NCBI GenBank assembly: GCA_964036315.1 | Contig: OZ038478.1 | Location: 147,940,683 to 148,004,682 of the forward strand | Source of the DNA: Acanthosepion esculentum | Taxonomy: Eukaryota > Mollusca > Cephalopoda > Sepiida > Sepiidae | DNA length: 64,000 nt | Reading direction: 5' to 3' | Shown here: positions 1 to 10,020 of the stretch, piece by piece | Layout of the letters: every line of letters begins with the position of its first letter | How positions within the stretch are numbered: position 1 is the first letter of the stretch | Position numbers and translations under genes: made by a program | The notes under the pieces: generated by a model | Told to the model about the DNA's origin: nothing | The model's input: the letters and a program-made list of their open reading frames with translations, nothing else | Database searches by the model: none

Positions 1-1150
1 TGAGAAAACGACATTATTTTTGCACCAACCTAATAGTTACATCATTATTTCAAACCGGATAACTATCCCTAGATCTACGTTACAATTCGTTATAAAAAAG
101 TTTAAACACTTTGACACGACTGAGAATTTGCATGGACGTGGAAGAAAAACTAAATTTTCACCGAGAACTGCACGAGAACTGTGTCGGAATATTTATATAA
201 ACCCAAGAGTTGTTTTGAAAGTTTGGATACGATGCGTATCTGCGTAAGAACCCGAACAGTACAACAATGTTTAAATAGAAATGGGTTGCATGGAAACCGA
301 CCAAGATGAACCCTCTTCACAAACCATGTCACATTAATGCTCGGTTTAATTTTGCCAAAACGTTCTTAGACAAAGAAAATTGCTTTCGAGAACAAGTACT
401 GTGGACGTAAGCACGTACAGAAGATGAGACTTTCCTCCCCCCCAAAATAGTGCCAACTTTAAACCATGGAGGCGGGTCGATGATGTTTGGGGTTGTTTTA
501 GCTCAAGGGTGATTGTAGTAAGAGAGATAATGAAATCTTAGGACTATATTAAAATATTCAATGAAAAGTTACAACTATCAGCGCAAAATCTTCAACTTGT
601 TCGGCGATTTACTTGCCAGCAAGATAATGATCACAAACAGACGTCTAAATGAGTGACTGCGTGGCTTCAGAAAAAGAAGGTTACATTTCTATCATGGCCT
701 TCAATATGTCCTGATTCGAGTCGTATTGAAAGTCTATGGCAAGAATTGGAAGTTCGAATAATTCGTCGGTCACAAAAAAAAATCAAAACAAACTTCAGGA
801 ATTAGAACGTATAACCATTGAAGAATAGAAGAATATCCAAGAGAAGTATTGTTCAAATCTCATCAAAACTTTTAGGAAAAGATTGCAGCAAGCTATAAAC
901 ATGAGAGGCCATTCCATTGGCTATTTAAAAAATTTTATATTTTTCCCGTTCTTATGCTGTACGAATCATTTTATCTTTTCCTATTTTGCATAATATCAAA
1001 TTTGTTGTATTTAATCTATTGGCCTGAAAACTGAGTTTTATATTATTTTTGTGCTTATTAACATAAAAAAACTAGCATCATACGAACATTAAATCGAGAG
1101 AAATGGATAAAAATATTCAAAAGTGCTGGGTGTACGAATAATTTCGTCGT
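1..1150 (+). pseudogene. Tc1-type transposase relic, cut by the window edge
   Basis: This is a decayed cut-and-paste DNA transposase. Landmarks of the Tc1 family appear in order but in different frames: a helix-turn-helix part with IPRSTLQF and KKF near 60-115, SPRTARELCRN near 160-190, NRNGLHG near 275-300, a TMEAGR block near 460-480 that corresponds to the usual HGGGS, and a C-terminal helix region near 790-900. At least three frameshifts and many stops separate them, so nothing is translatable over full length. The AT-rich segment from about 910 to 1150 resembles a 3' flank and ends with a possible right terminal repeat near 1120-1150. The left end lies outside the window. The family level is firm; the subfamily is not. 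Confidence 0.85.
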
Positions 1151-1151
1151 T

Positions 1152-1229
1152 GACTATATATATATATAATGTTTATAATATATTTAAATGACTATATATA
1201 TATATATAATATTTATAATATATTTAAAT
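1152..1229. repeat. AT-rich tandem duplication, about 39-bp unit x2
   Basis: Two adjacent copies begin with GACTATATA and end with TATTTAAAT. They differ by one TA step and a single G/A change. The duplication lies just outside the presumed end of the Tc1 relic. Confidence 0.8.
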
Positions 1230-1632
1230 TTTATAACGTATTCATCGATCTTTTGGCTTGTATAATAAAAATCTTTTTCACGCTGTCACATGATAAAAAT
1301 CTTCGCCATGCACGTGATAACATCATCGCGTCTTTTGAAATTTTAAAGGATTTTAATGTTTATTTAGTTTGTAAAAAAGTAGCAATATGATTACGCTACA
1401 AGATAATTGGCAAATGTTTGTTATAAAAAAAAATTTGACTAAAAATATTGACCCTTAAGATGAAAAATGATGTTCGAAAGCGCTAGGTCATCGTACGTAC
1501 AATACTTATTTCGAAATCATTTTCAAATAAAAAGTCTCATTAGAGAATATGAGAAAATTCAAAAGAAAATATGCAAGACTATATTGTCTTTAACATTCAA
1601 TACAACATGTTTAAAAGAAAAGTTGCTGCCAA

Positions 1633-1634
<2 letters not shown>

Positions 1635-1705
<71 letters not shown>
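1635..1705. repeat. (CA)n(TA)n microsatellite
   Basis: About 30 bases of CA repeat run into about 40 bases of TA repeat. It directly borders the tail of a foldback repeat copy. Confidence 0.98.
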
Positions 1706-1708
<3 letters not shown>

Positions 1709-1852
1709 GAAATATAGTCTTAAAGTGTGCTATATTTATGGGATAAAGTGCTCAATATCAGAGATAGAGCGTGTGTAAATATAAAAGTGGACATGGAAGT
1801 CAGCACTTAGAGGCGACAGTCTGTTTCATGCTAGTGCAATCTTCAGGCGACA
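1706..1852 (-). repeat. Foldback repeat, copy a (tail plus one arm)
   Basis: Bases 1706-1783 match, in reverse orientation, the 80-bp tail found at 53819-53896 and 60234-60312 (GCTCTATCTCTGATATTGAG block). Bases 1784-1852 match one arm of the 53.7-kb palindrome. The second arm is absent here. On the minus strand the arm carries CTGAAGA (1840-1846), GAAAC (1823-1827) and GTC (1815-1817) in the order expected of a hammerhead core. The family is unnamed to my knowledge. Confidence 0.85.
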
Positions 1853-1889
1853 ATATTTATTACTGTAAAAAAATACACAGTAAATGTGG

Positions 1890-3495
1890 CACAAGGCCAA
1901 AAATGGGGGTTGGGAAAGGAAGGTCATCAATTGTCTTAAATTTAAACTTAGCTAGTCGCAAGCACTGACCCAAGCATACAAAACAATATTCCTTTCACCA
2001 AAACACCACATTCATACATACCATTCTTTCTACAACCACCAAAATACCTCATTGTCTCTATGAAAATCCTAAATAACCCCATATGTACAATAAAGTCTGA
2101 GGGGGGCGGGCGTAAAAAATTAATAAAATAATCCCCAATGAATATATACAATATGAATACAAATATGTACAAGAAACTAAACAAAATCATGTTAGTAATT
2201 AAAAACCCCCCACAAATCCTAAATGTGCCAGTAAAATCAATTAACTGGGCGAAAACGACACGGGACTTTGACAATATAAAATACACATTTATCCATCCCA
2301 ACCACTCACACAAACACGCACTGATTCACACTCAAACATACGAAAAAGATCACACACACGAAACGAAAGGCATCCCGCATCCTCCAGAGAACTGAAATCA
2401 CTGAGCACCTAAAGAGGGGAGGGATGGGGAGTTAAACTAAAGGAAAAGAAAAGGGGGGCAGAAAAAAGGGGGGCAATGAGCAAACACACCTTAGCTAAGT
2501 TTACATAAATGCAAAGAAACTAAAATTAACACCAAAAACCTACTCTACCCTAAGCATGGATGGGTTGCCCAAGTTCAACCCAGGTAAACAATATCCTATG
2601 CCTAACCGGCATCAAAATGCCACTCAAGGTCAGCCCCTTTCACACGGCACAAGCGCGCAAGACTCACCCACCTTTTGCCAAATTCTGATGATGTGAGCCG
2701 CCGTCTTTCCGTCCTAATCTTGACTTTAAGCTGATGCCTAAAGAACAAGATCAGTTCGGAAGAAACAAACTTCTCGCCAACATAGAATTCCTTCTGACGC
2801 GTCGTCCAAATCACGACTCTCATAACGCCTAGTAAGCAACAGAACACATAGTGCTCAGCCTTCGACATCTGCGGCACCACATTGCTACAAACAGAAACGG
2901 CATCCAGGACAAAGGACTTTCTCCGCAGTACGCGAACCATGAGGCCTTCAACAAACTTGCACAACGGCACTACCACCGTGCACTGAAAGAAGGCGTGACC
3001 AATGGTCTCGACCTCCCCAACACAGCGGCGGCAGTTTGCAGAATTCTCCAAGCCCGCTGCACAAAGTCTTTTGCCGACCCAGAGGGCTCTACGAATCACT
3101 CGCCAGGTGAGTGATGCCTCATCGTTATTGAGGCATTTCAACCCTGGCGCCCAAGGCCATATTGAGCGAGCCTGCTGCTTCGTAAGACCGAGCTCGCTAA
3201 TCAGAGCATCTTGAACGGACCCCCGAACTAACACTTGATACAATGCCCTACGAGACAACGCCTGGACGTTGGAGAGGCCTTCCGACGCCCGTAAGAGGCA
3301 TTTCAGAGCGCGACGACATTCGTGATAGAAGGAGCTTTCGGCTCGGGGTCTACGGCGTGCCTCCCCCTCGCACGAGTGCACACTTCTCAGGGACGGGAAA
3401 TTTTTCCGGGCGTCTTCCTTCCAGAAGGCTCCCACCTCGTCCGGTTCGCGACACAATCGGTCTAGGAATGCAATGCGAAGCATATGTTGACGACT
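1890..3495 (-). mobile_element. 5'-truncated non-LTR retrotransposon (LINE) with 3' UTR
   Basis: A LINE fragment read from high to low coordinates. It starts abruptly near 3495 inside a reading frame and runs through the stop codon near 2602 into about 700 bases without coding potential. That stretch includes duplicated pyrimidine blocks on the minus strand near 2445-2480, suggesting a 3' UTR. The downstream limit near 1890-1960 is uncertain and no clear poly(A) tail is visible. Loss of the 5' side is the usual outcome of target-primed reverse transcription. It abuts the tail repeats of a PLE, so one may have landed in the other. Confidence 0.75.
2602..3483 (-). CDS. C-terminal part of a LINE reverse transcriptase (zf-RVT end)
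   Basis: An uninterrupted 293-codon frame that is only the end of a retrotransposon ORF2. Residues about 150-167 contain a zinc knuckle of form C-x2-C-x8-H-x4-C (CRRC ... GHAFFQC), preceded by a conserved tryptophan-rich stretch (WRVIRRALWVGKRL). This is the zf-RVT pattern found after the polymerase domain in L1/Tx1-like elements. No palm motif or endonuclease domain is present because the copy is truncated upstream. The first ATG at 3483 is not a native start. The frame is locally GC-richer than its surroundings, which fits a fairly young insertion. It has no expected host function. Confidence 0.85.
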   Translation of the reverse strand: MLRIAFLDRLCREPDEVGAFWKEDARKNFPSLRSVHSCEGEARRRPRAESSFYHECRRALKCLLRASEGLSNVQALSRRALYQVLVRGSVQDALISELGLTKQQARSIWPWAPGLKCLNNDEASLTWRVIRRALWVGKRLCAAGLENSANCRRCVGEVETIGHAFFQCTVVVPLCKFVEGLMVRVLRRKSFVLDAVSVCSNVVPQMSKAEHYVFCCLLGVMRVVIWTTRQKEFYVGEKFVSSELILFFRHQLKVKIRTERRRLTSSEFGKRWVSLARLCRVKGADLEWHFDAG

Positions 3496-4312
3496 AATGC
3501 TGTTATTTTTATCGGCTATTTATATAAGGGTCAGTAGTGCATTATGGGTAGTCTATTTTGGCGGTTACTTTTACCGGAAGTCGCTTATTTGTTTATTTAT
3601 TTATGTCAAATTATTTTGCTTGTTTTTTGTTTGTTTTTTTTATTATTTTTATTTTTTATCTTATATATTTATTTATTTTGATCGGTGTTTTTGGTTAACG
3701 TAGTAAAAATTTGTTTATATAGCTTATTGTTGGTAGTCTATAATGGCTGTCATTTACCGGAAGTCGCTTGTTCGCTTATTTATTTGGGTCAAATAGTTTT
3801 GCTTGTTTTTATTTATTTTCATTTTTATTTTTTATCTTATATATTTGTTTATTTGTCATTGATTAAATCTATTTATTGAATTTTGGGGTGTGATGTTGTG
3901 GTTTGTTCTGACTATTATTTTGGTGGGAACAGTTTTTTATTTAGGTTGGTTATCTTTATTTGTTTTTTCTAAACGGCTAATTTATCGTAATCGGTTGTTA
4001 GTTTATTTATATATTTGGATGTATTTAGACCGATTTATTATACTTGTTATTTATTTGTTATACTATATATTTTTGGCTTTCCTTTTTAAGTAACGTAGTA
4101 TATTATCCTTTATTAATGCTTTTTTATTTTTTTTATTTTTTATTTTTTTTTATTTATTTATATAACAGTTATAACTTTCATCCGTTCTTTTGTTTTGATT
4201 TTATTTCGCATATTCTAACAGTTTGTGGTTTTGTGATTTGTTTGGAGTAATTTATTTTGCTTATTTTATTGTTGTTTGTTTATATATTTATTTATTTTTC
4301 TATTTTAAGTTA
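3496..4312 (-). repeat. Tandem tail repeats of the adjacent PLE
   Basis: T-rich on the plus strand. A segment starting GGTAGTCTA and containing TTACCGGAAGTCGCTT occurs at 3547 and again at 3732 (period about 185). The block TAACGTAGTA(AAAATTTG) occurs near 3695, 4090 and 4313; at 4313 it overlaps the end of the PLE reading frame. The repeats therefore look like successive copies of the element's 3' tail. Confidence 0.6.
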
Positions 4313-5056
4313 CGTAGTAAAAATTTGTTTTCATGTCTGCATTTTGAGATTAGCTCGGATCTTCTATTTAATAATTTATTTTGATCTGGGAAGGTAATGA
4401 TAGCTATTTTTTCCTCCAAGCAAAGTTTGCAAGTTTTTGATAGGTTGTTGTAGGCTGATGATTTTTTCCTTATTTTCCAAGATATTTTTGGTGTGGTGTG
4501 TGTTTTGTTTTTTATTTCCCAGATATACTGAGAAAGCATTGTGCTGTTCGCATATTTACGATTTGTGAAAAACATTTTGTGTACATAATTTTTTTTGTTT
4601 CCATGGTCCTTCGGTTACTCCTATGTATACTTTTTCTTCATTATTTGCTGATTTTATCGTGGCTTGGTAGAATACGTTGTTTTGTAACCAATTACCGTTT
4701 AAGGGACATTCGTTTTTTTTATTCCTCTAGTTGCACGTGGGCTTAATTTGTTCGTGTGGTATGTTAATAATTTTCCTGTTGTGCTTTTTTATTATTTGTG
4801 CCATGTTCTCGGTGCAACTATAGCTGATTTTTACTGTGTTTTTGTTGAATATTTTGTGTAGGGTGGTTGACTCCGGGAATTTGAAGAATATCTTTCCTAT
4901 GTTTGTTTTTACGTTTTTGCTGTACGGTGGGTTGAACCATATGATATTTCTTTTCCTGTTGGTCTTTTTTGTGTTCTGTGGTGAGTATGTGAGTGTTTCT
5001 GGGAATCCGCTATCTTTTAGGGCTGTTTCTAATATATATATATATATATATATCAA
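4300..5056 (-). pseudogene. Penelope-like element C-terminus with zinc-finger linker and GIY-YIG
   Basis: Read on the minus strand, three blocks appear in order. First, 5000-4750: RKRNIIWFNPPYSKNVKTN followed by HKIFNKNTVKISYSC, which I place in the linker after the reverse transcriptase. Second, 4735-4600: a cysteine pattern with CPLNGN, then VFYQATI and KVYIGVTEG, the GIY-YIG endonuclease signature. Third, 4545-4310: LSQYIWEIK, CKLCLEEK and LLNRRSELISKCRHENKF, the end of that domain. A TAG codon follows the first linker cysteine and at least one frameshift precedes the GIY-YIG part, so the copy is dead. The order matches PLE types that carry a zinc finger between polymerase and nuclease. 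A (TA)n run at 5032-5053 marks the broken upstream end. Confidence 0.85.
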
Positions 5057-5400
5057 TAACGAAACATTACCTCAACATAGGATAGACTCCTTCAAGCTGC
5101 TATGTATGCAGCTATCATCAGCTTCTAAGTGTCTGTCTCGAAGCATTTTTTTAAATTTATTTTATCAGACATCCTCTGGTAGGCGACTTGTTAATGAGAA
5201 GGGGCTAGTGTTAGCGACTGGTGGAGGGCGTAACATATCTTATCCCGGGGGAATCTGTCTGGGGTTGGAGTTTATTCATGGCTAAAGACTCGTTGTTTGT
5301 AGCTAAATATCTGTTCCCACTATGTGGCTTTTCCTACACAAGCACCAATGTGTTTTCTTGGGATTCAGAGTAAATAGTTTTTGAACAACAAGGGTCCAAT
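5057..5400. other. Unassigned low-copy sequence
   Basis: Mixed composition with no convincing coding motif or recognisable RNA. It follows the (TA)n run that ends the PLE fragment. Confidence 0.5.
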
Positions 5401-5717
5401 ATTATTCATAAGTGATAGGCGATTTAAACTTAATCTCGTTAAGATTAATGTAAATTAGTTGAATAATAGATTTATAGATTTGGGTAATACCAAAGCATCC
5501 AATGGGATAAATTATGCTGTCCAACACGTACATATCTTCATACATACATATTTGTACATTTACATATACATACATAAATGCCACTATACGCACACATACC
5601 CCAACACATATACATGTATTCTTATGTAATTTTGAATCTATTCCCATGTCTACGTTTAGTGATTAGTTTGAATTGAACTTTACATTTTATTATCAACGGA
5701 TCGATTACCTGTGCTAT

Positions 5718-5765
5718 ATATATATATATATATATACATGTGTGTGTGTGTGTGTGTGTGTGCGT
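5718..5765. repeat. (TA)n(TG)n microsatellite
   Basis: TA repeats pass directly into TG repeats. Short reading frames here only spell repeated Tyr-Ile or Thr-His. Confidence 0.97.
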
Positions 5766-5983
5766 GCTTGACTGACACCATATGGTGGTTGAGTTTATTT
5801 TGCACATGTATTCGTATAATTATTTTTCTATTCAGGATATAAATTATATAAACAATTTCGAAAAATTTTACAAACACTTTTGTCTATACTTTTAGCTATT
5901 ATCAAGGATAAATTCAATCTTACTTTTCACTGAATATGTACATTGCTTTATGTATGTATTTAACGTTATAGGATTTTTTATTA

Positions 5984-5987
<4 letters not shown>

Positions 5988-6033
<46 letters not shown>

Positions 6034-6054
6034 CATATATATATTACGGATACG

Positions 6055-6134
<80 letters not shown>
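5988..6134. repeat. Two long (TA)n arrays
   Basis: Arrays at 5988-6027 and 6056-6134 are separated by a short spacer with a TACGGATACGTA core, itself palindromic. Confidence 0.97.
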
Positions 6135-6137
<3 letters not shown>

Positions 6138-7560
6138 TATTGACTTTTAGTCTGTCAAGATCTTACTCAATTTTATTCGCATGCTTTTATAACTGTTATG
6201 GGTCCTTACCTATAACTACAGAATGAACTCTTCCTGACACTATGTATACTACGTTTTTCAAGAAAGAGCGACGAATCGAGTCCAATCCAGACAGACAGTC
6301 ATGCTAATACCTTCCACATCTTGTATTATTATCCCGTGTAATATATCTTCGTTATTTCTACTCTTGTGTTCGTGTTGTTCTTCCTTGCTCCTAACCTGGA
6401 ACATAAGAATAACCTTTATTTTCCTTGTAGAGTTATTGCTTTCTAATTAGGGGATTGCCTAAGAACGACTGCTTTTCCTGATGCGTCTTTTTAATTTCCT
6501 TTCAAGATTCACGTTTACCCTGCTTTAGATAAAAAAAAAACATGTAGCCGAATTTAATTTACTGTAGAAATAAATGCATCGAATTCAAATGCATTTTCTG
6601 TTTTTTTTTTGTTTTTTCTTAACGCTAGTAAAGTTATATCCGTGATAGTTGATATTTTATTAAATGGAATCTTCTCTATTGTCACGAAAGTAAATTCGGA
6701 CATTTATTGCACTGACGACTATCATCGAAGTGAAGTGGACATGACACGGAAAAAGGAAAATGACACTGATTGAAAACAGACCTTGATAATTACTTTTTCG
6801 AAAATGATTACAAGTCAAAGAACAATGCTCTCTATAAGACAGTGGTCACTTCCAGATGTAAACAGAACGACAACGGGAGGCCCACAAAGAGCAGAAAAGT
6901 TGTGGTTCGCCGCAACACGACAGGGCTAGACTCTTAATCTCAACTCTCCTCATCTTTGTATCTCTCGACTACAGCAATTGGTTACAGCCAGAATTAAATT
7001 TGCCTGCTACTACAATAGTCTCATGGTTTTATTTATTGTGTGACGATCTAACCAATGAGTTATTTTGAAGCGACAAGCCTTTGAGAGGAAAAAGCTGCAC
7101 ACTGAAATCGAAACTGGTGTCTTGTCTACTTTGTCTTGTCTAAAAGAGTTAAATCGCCTGATTTTTTTATCTTTCACAAGGCGTATGTATTTTCATTTAA
7201 ATTTAATTTTTTAACTACAGGGGAAAATAATAATCCGAAATTTTCATCCTGGCAGAACATTCTGAATTCAGGAGGCGGACAGAACACAGACGGATGGCCT
7301 AAATAAAAATGTTGCGTGAATGAATGGAAGAGCTATGACAAATATATGGTAAAGTGTTAAACGTTGCTTTTGGCTACATGATAAAGAGTAATGTGGAGAG
7401 CCACTGTCTTGTTCTTTCATAGTATGAGCAATCCTGACTATCAACAGCTTCTTACCTTTTGTGACCCTTAGCAGCTTGACTCATTTTGCCAAGATTCCTG
7501 CAGTTCCCCTCCCCAATCCATTCACATCATCTCGTCAGGTAAGATGTATTGATGTATTCT
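6135..7560. other. Unassigned AT-rich sequence
   Basis: I see no reading frame with family motifs, no RNA gene and no internal duplication. GC-richer patches near 6880-6920 and 7460-7520 are not recognised. Confidence 0.5.
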
Positions 7561-7599
7561 ATCTCTCTTCTCTTTGATATAGCCTGTGAGGATCAAGTA

Positions 7600-7720
7600 C
7601 CCCAAGAACCCCTTCCGCATTATAGTGATTTTCCAAGTGTAGCTTAGATATGGCACAAGGACGAAAGTAGCGAGCACCCAGTGAGGATCGAACTCACTAC
7701 TCAGTGGTAATGGTTCTGGG
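7600..7720 (-). repeat. tRNA-derived SINE, 3' half of tRNA part
   Basis: On the minus strand a perfect T-arm is visible at 7680-7696: a 5-bp GTGAG/CTCAC stem around a TTCGATC loop, which also forms the RNA polymerase III B box. The 5' tRNA half is missing. The body that follows contains CCTTGTGCCATAT, close to a block shared with LTR sequences near 23.2 and 52.98 kb and with 1.89 kb. Octopus tRNA-derived SINE families are known; I cannot say which one this is. Confidence 0.6.
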
Positions 7721-7934
7721 CATAAGTATTCTTTTTTGTTACGAAATTCTTTAAGACTTCCTCGTTGCTAGTTTCAACCAACAATTCCCCTTTCTATTGA
7801 CTCCAGTTTCCTCTTCATCTGTGGTTATAATGTTTTCCATTCACTCTCATACAAGAGGATTGATATCCTAGCACTGAAGCACCTGTCTTTGTTTCGCATG
7901 ATTTTTTTTGGCTTCCTGATATTTAATCTAGTTT

Positions 7935-8500
7935 TTTTGAGAGAATCTCTTACACATCTGATAAGAAAAGAACTTCTGAATTTGTTGGCGAAGGCCTCAG
8001 ACTCAACATAGAAGGCTACATCAAGTGCATTGATGAAGTGGTGCTGTTCTGGGTCAAGAGGGTGACAGCTGGAAGAACCTATGTCTGGCAACAGGTCACT
8101 GCAACATGCCACATAAACTTGAGAACCCAGTCATGGCTGTCAGGCAATATCTGCAACGACACCTTACGTAACTCACCTAAACCTCCTGAGACTGCAACAC
8201 TATTGATCATAATGTGTGGGTCATGGAAAGACTAAAAACAAACTTCTTGTAACACCAAATATAAACTGAAGGCAAGGGTTATAACAGCATTTACCATCTG
8301 AAACAAGACGACAGTCTGGAAATGGGCAAGATATTCCGAAGTTGTCTGGGGGCCATAGTTGAAGCCAATAGCGATTTTATTGAGTAAATTTCTCCTTTAG
8401 CATTTCAAGCTAATTTTGTTAAATATATCTGTTAAAATAAGATGTCAGAGTTATTTTCATTTTCGCATATTTCAGACGACAATTTATCCATCGCGTCCTG
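7935..8500 (+). pseudogene. Mariner-like transposase, internally deleted
   Basis: The plus strand reads SDKKRTSEFVGE (about 7953-7990) and continues without interruption into GLRLNIEGYIKC, EVVLFWVKRV, TYVWQQ and RRTQSWLS-like blocks up to about 8150, then decays toward the conserved end (EANxDFxE equivalent near 8370-8400). In complete relatives those first two blocks are separated by well over 100 residues, so an internal deletion removed most of the catalytic core. The 3' noncoding part (8400-8500) is near-identical in layout to 50230-50345, proving a shared family with the 49.9-kb copy. A minus-strand frame across this region is only its shadow. Confidence 0.85.
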
Positions 8501-8534
8501 TACATTACTACAATATTATAAAATAAGAAATCTT

Positions 8535-8985
8535 CATTATTTACATTATTCGGACTATTGTCCTCATCTTAGCAATATGAGCACTGGTAAAAATGGTCTC
8601 TGAAGACATTAGGATTATAATAACCAGAAATTCATACATAGGTGTCCTCAAGGACACGTGGCACAGTGGATAAATGCGTTGGTTAGATCCAGTGAAAAGG
8701 GCCCAAAGAGTGTGAGTTCAATTTGGCAGTGGAGAACTTTCAGAGGAAAAAATTAACAGGAGATAACTGATAAGTGACATCCATTAAACATGGTACGTGG
8801 AACTAGAACAGTCTACCCCAGTGAGCGAAATATTATCGGTTCGATATTCCAACCACCTGAAGAAGGCCGGAGTGTACAACGGCCGAAACGTTGTAACAAA
8901 TATGACGACAAAGATGAGAACAGTAATGTAAATAATTTACATAATACCTCATTTCAGAAATATAGACAGATATTGAAGAAATCTT
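8535..8985 (+). mobile_element. PLE family 2 tail, copy 1, with inverted 5' fragment
   Basis: Bases 8535-8571 are the reverse complement of the element's own 3' end (block GTCCGAATAATGTAAATAATG seen at 10226-10250). From 8572 the sequence continues in direct orientation: CACTGGTAAAA, CTGAAGACATTAGG, a tRNA-like promoter block, TACGTGGAACTAGAACAG, then the CTGAAGAAGGCCGG/CGGCCGAAACG block and the end. No coding part is present in this copy. Confidence 0.85.
8655..8730 (+). promoter_or_regulatory. tRNA-like internal promoter in PLE tail (copy 1)
   Basis: TGGCACAGTGG at 8659-8669 fits the A-box consensus. GTGAGTTCAAT at 8712-8722 is a weak B box at the right spacing. The same block recurs at 9950-10012. 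Confidence 0.5.
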
Positions 8986-9317
8986 CTCCTCTGTAGGTGG
9001 CATTTCAAAAATTTCAATTCACCTACAAATGAACCATAATCATTAATATATCAAAATAGACAGGAGACAGAAAATACATCGATGAAGTCGTTTAATGAGA
9101 TAAAGTAAAACATATTCTGTACACAGTGAGCATCTGGTTAAATAGAGTTAAACCTGAGATGTCCAATATTATGCTACATCACATTTCTACATTTAGATAT
9201 TTAATTTCATCAACTGAATTTCCATTTTGGCCTTCATTCATTTCGTTTTCATTTAGATTTAAACTTGAATATCAACACAAGTAATAGTAACTGTCTATAT
9301 TTCTGAGATGAGGTATT

Positions 9318-9803
9318 ATGTACATTATTTACATTATTCGGACTATTGTCCTCATTTCGTCGCCATATTTGTTATTTATCTGCGATTCATATAACATCAG
9401 GACAGCCTTCAAAAGCTTCACGGCACTTCGCAGATATCTCTCCCGAGTAAGACCCCCAATAAAGGAGAACATGACTAAAAACTGTGTGTACGCTATCCCG
9501 TGCAGCTGCGGAAAGAAATATAAAGAGGAGACAGGCCGCCCCCTTATGGTAAGGCTTCAAGAACACCAGAAAGCTGTAACACGAGGGGAAGTGGGAGAAT
9601 CAGGCGTGGCTGACCACATATGGAGGGAGAAGGGAAATCACCGCCCTCTGTGGGATCAGATTGAGATCATAGACAAAGAACACCATTGGAAAATTCGTGA
9701 ACTTAAGGAATCAGCACATATGCTAGGCCACAAGAATCTCCTGAGAAAACCAAGCATAGAAATGAATACAATATGGGAACCAGTAATAAGGAGTGCTAGA
9801 TAA
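9318..9803 (+). CDS. PLE protein C-terminus, GIY-YIG endonuclease
   Basis: An open frame of 161 codons; genuine element protein starts near 9376, because everything upstream reads through the inverted tail. NCVYAIPCSCGKKY gives the first GIY-YIG strand with a CxC pair, followed by ETGRPLMVRLQEH with the expected catalytic arginine, then VADHIW, HHWKIRELKESAHML and the end IEMNTIWEP. The glycine usually found in the YIG half (YxGET) is replaced by glutamate, so activity is doubtful. The domain nicks DNA during PLE insertion. The polymerase and zinc-finger parts are missing. The frame has no stop, suggesting moderate age. Confidence 0.88.
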   Translation: MYIIYIIRTIVLISSPYLLFICDSYNIRTAFKSFTALRRYLSRVRPPIKENMTKNCVYAIPCSCGKKYKEETGRPLMVRLQEHQKAVTRGEVGESGVADHIWREKGNHRPLWDQIEIIDKEHHWKIRELKESAHMLGHKNLLRKPSIEMNTIWEPVIRSAR

Positions 9804-9944
9804 AAGCGTTAATAACAACAAAAGTTGCAATATGAGCTCTGGTAATAACATGGTGTGATAACAGCGAAAATTACAATATGTGCACTGGTAAAAAACGGTT
9901 GCTGAAGACATTAGGTTTATAATACCCAGAAATTCATACACAGG

Positions 9945-10020
9945 ACACATGGCACAGTGGATAAAGTCGTTGGTTAGATCCAGTAACAGAACCCAAAGAG
10001 TGTAAGTTCACTACCCGGTT
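9945..10020 (+). promoter_or_regulatory. tRNA-like internal promoter in PLE tail (copy 2)
   Basis: A-box match TGGCACAGTGG at 9950-9960 and weak B-box match GTAAGTTCACT at 10002-10012, about 150 bases after the stop codon of the GIY-YIG frame. Confidence 0.5.

Noticed and set aside
1948..2313. 121-codon minus-strand frame
   Set aside because: It lies in the presumed 3' UTR of the LINE fragment and is hydrophobic because the DNA is T-rich on that strand; no motif.
7825..8112. 95-codon minus-strand frame
   Set aside because: It is antisense to the mariner relic, whose family blocks read cleanly on the plus strand.
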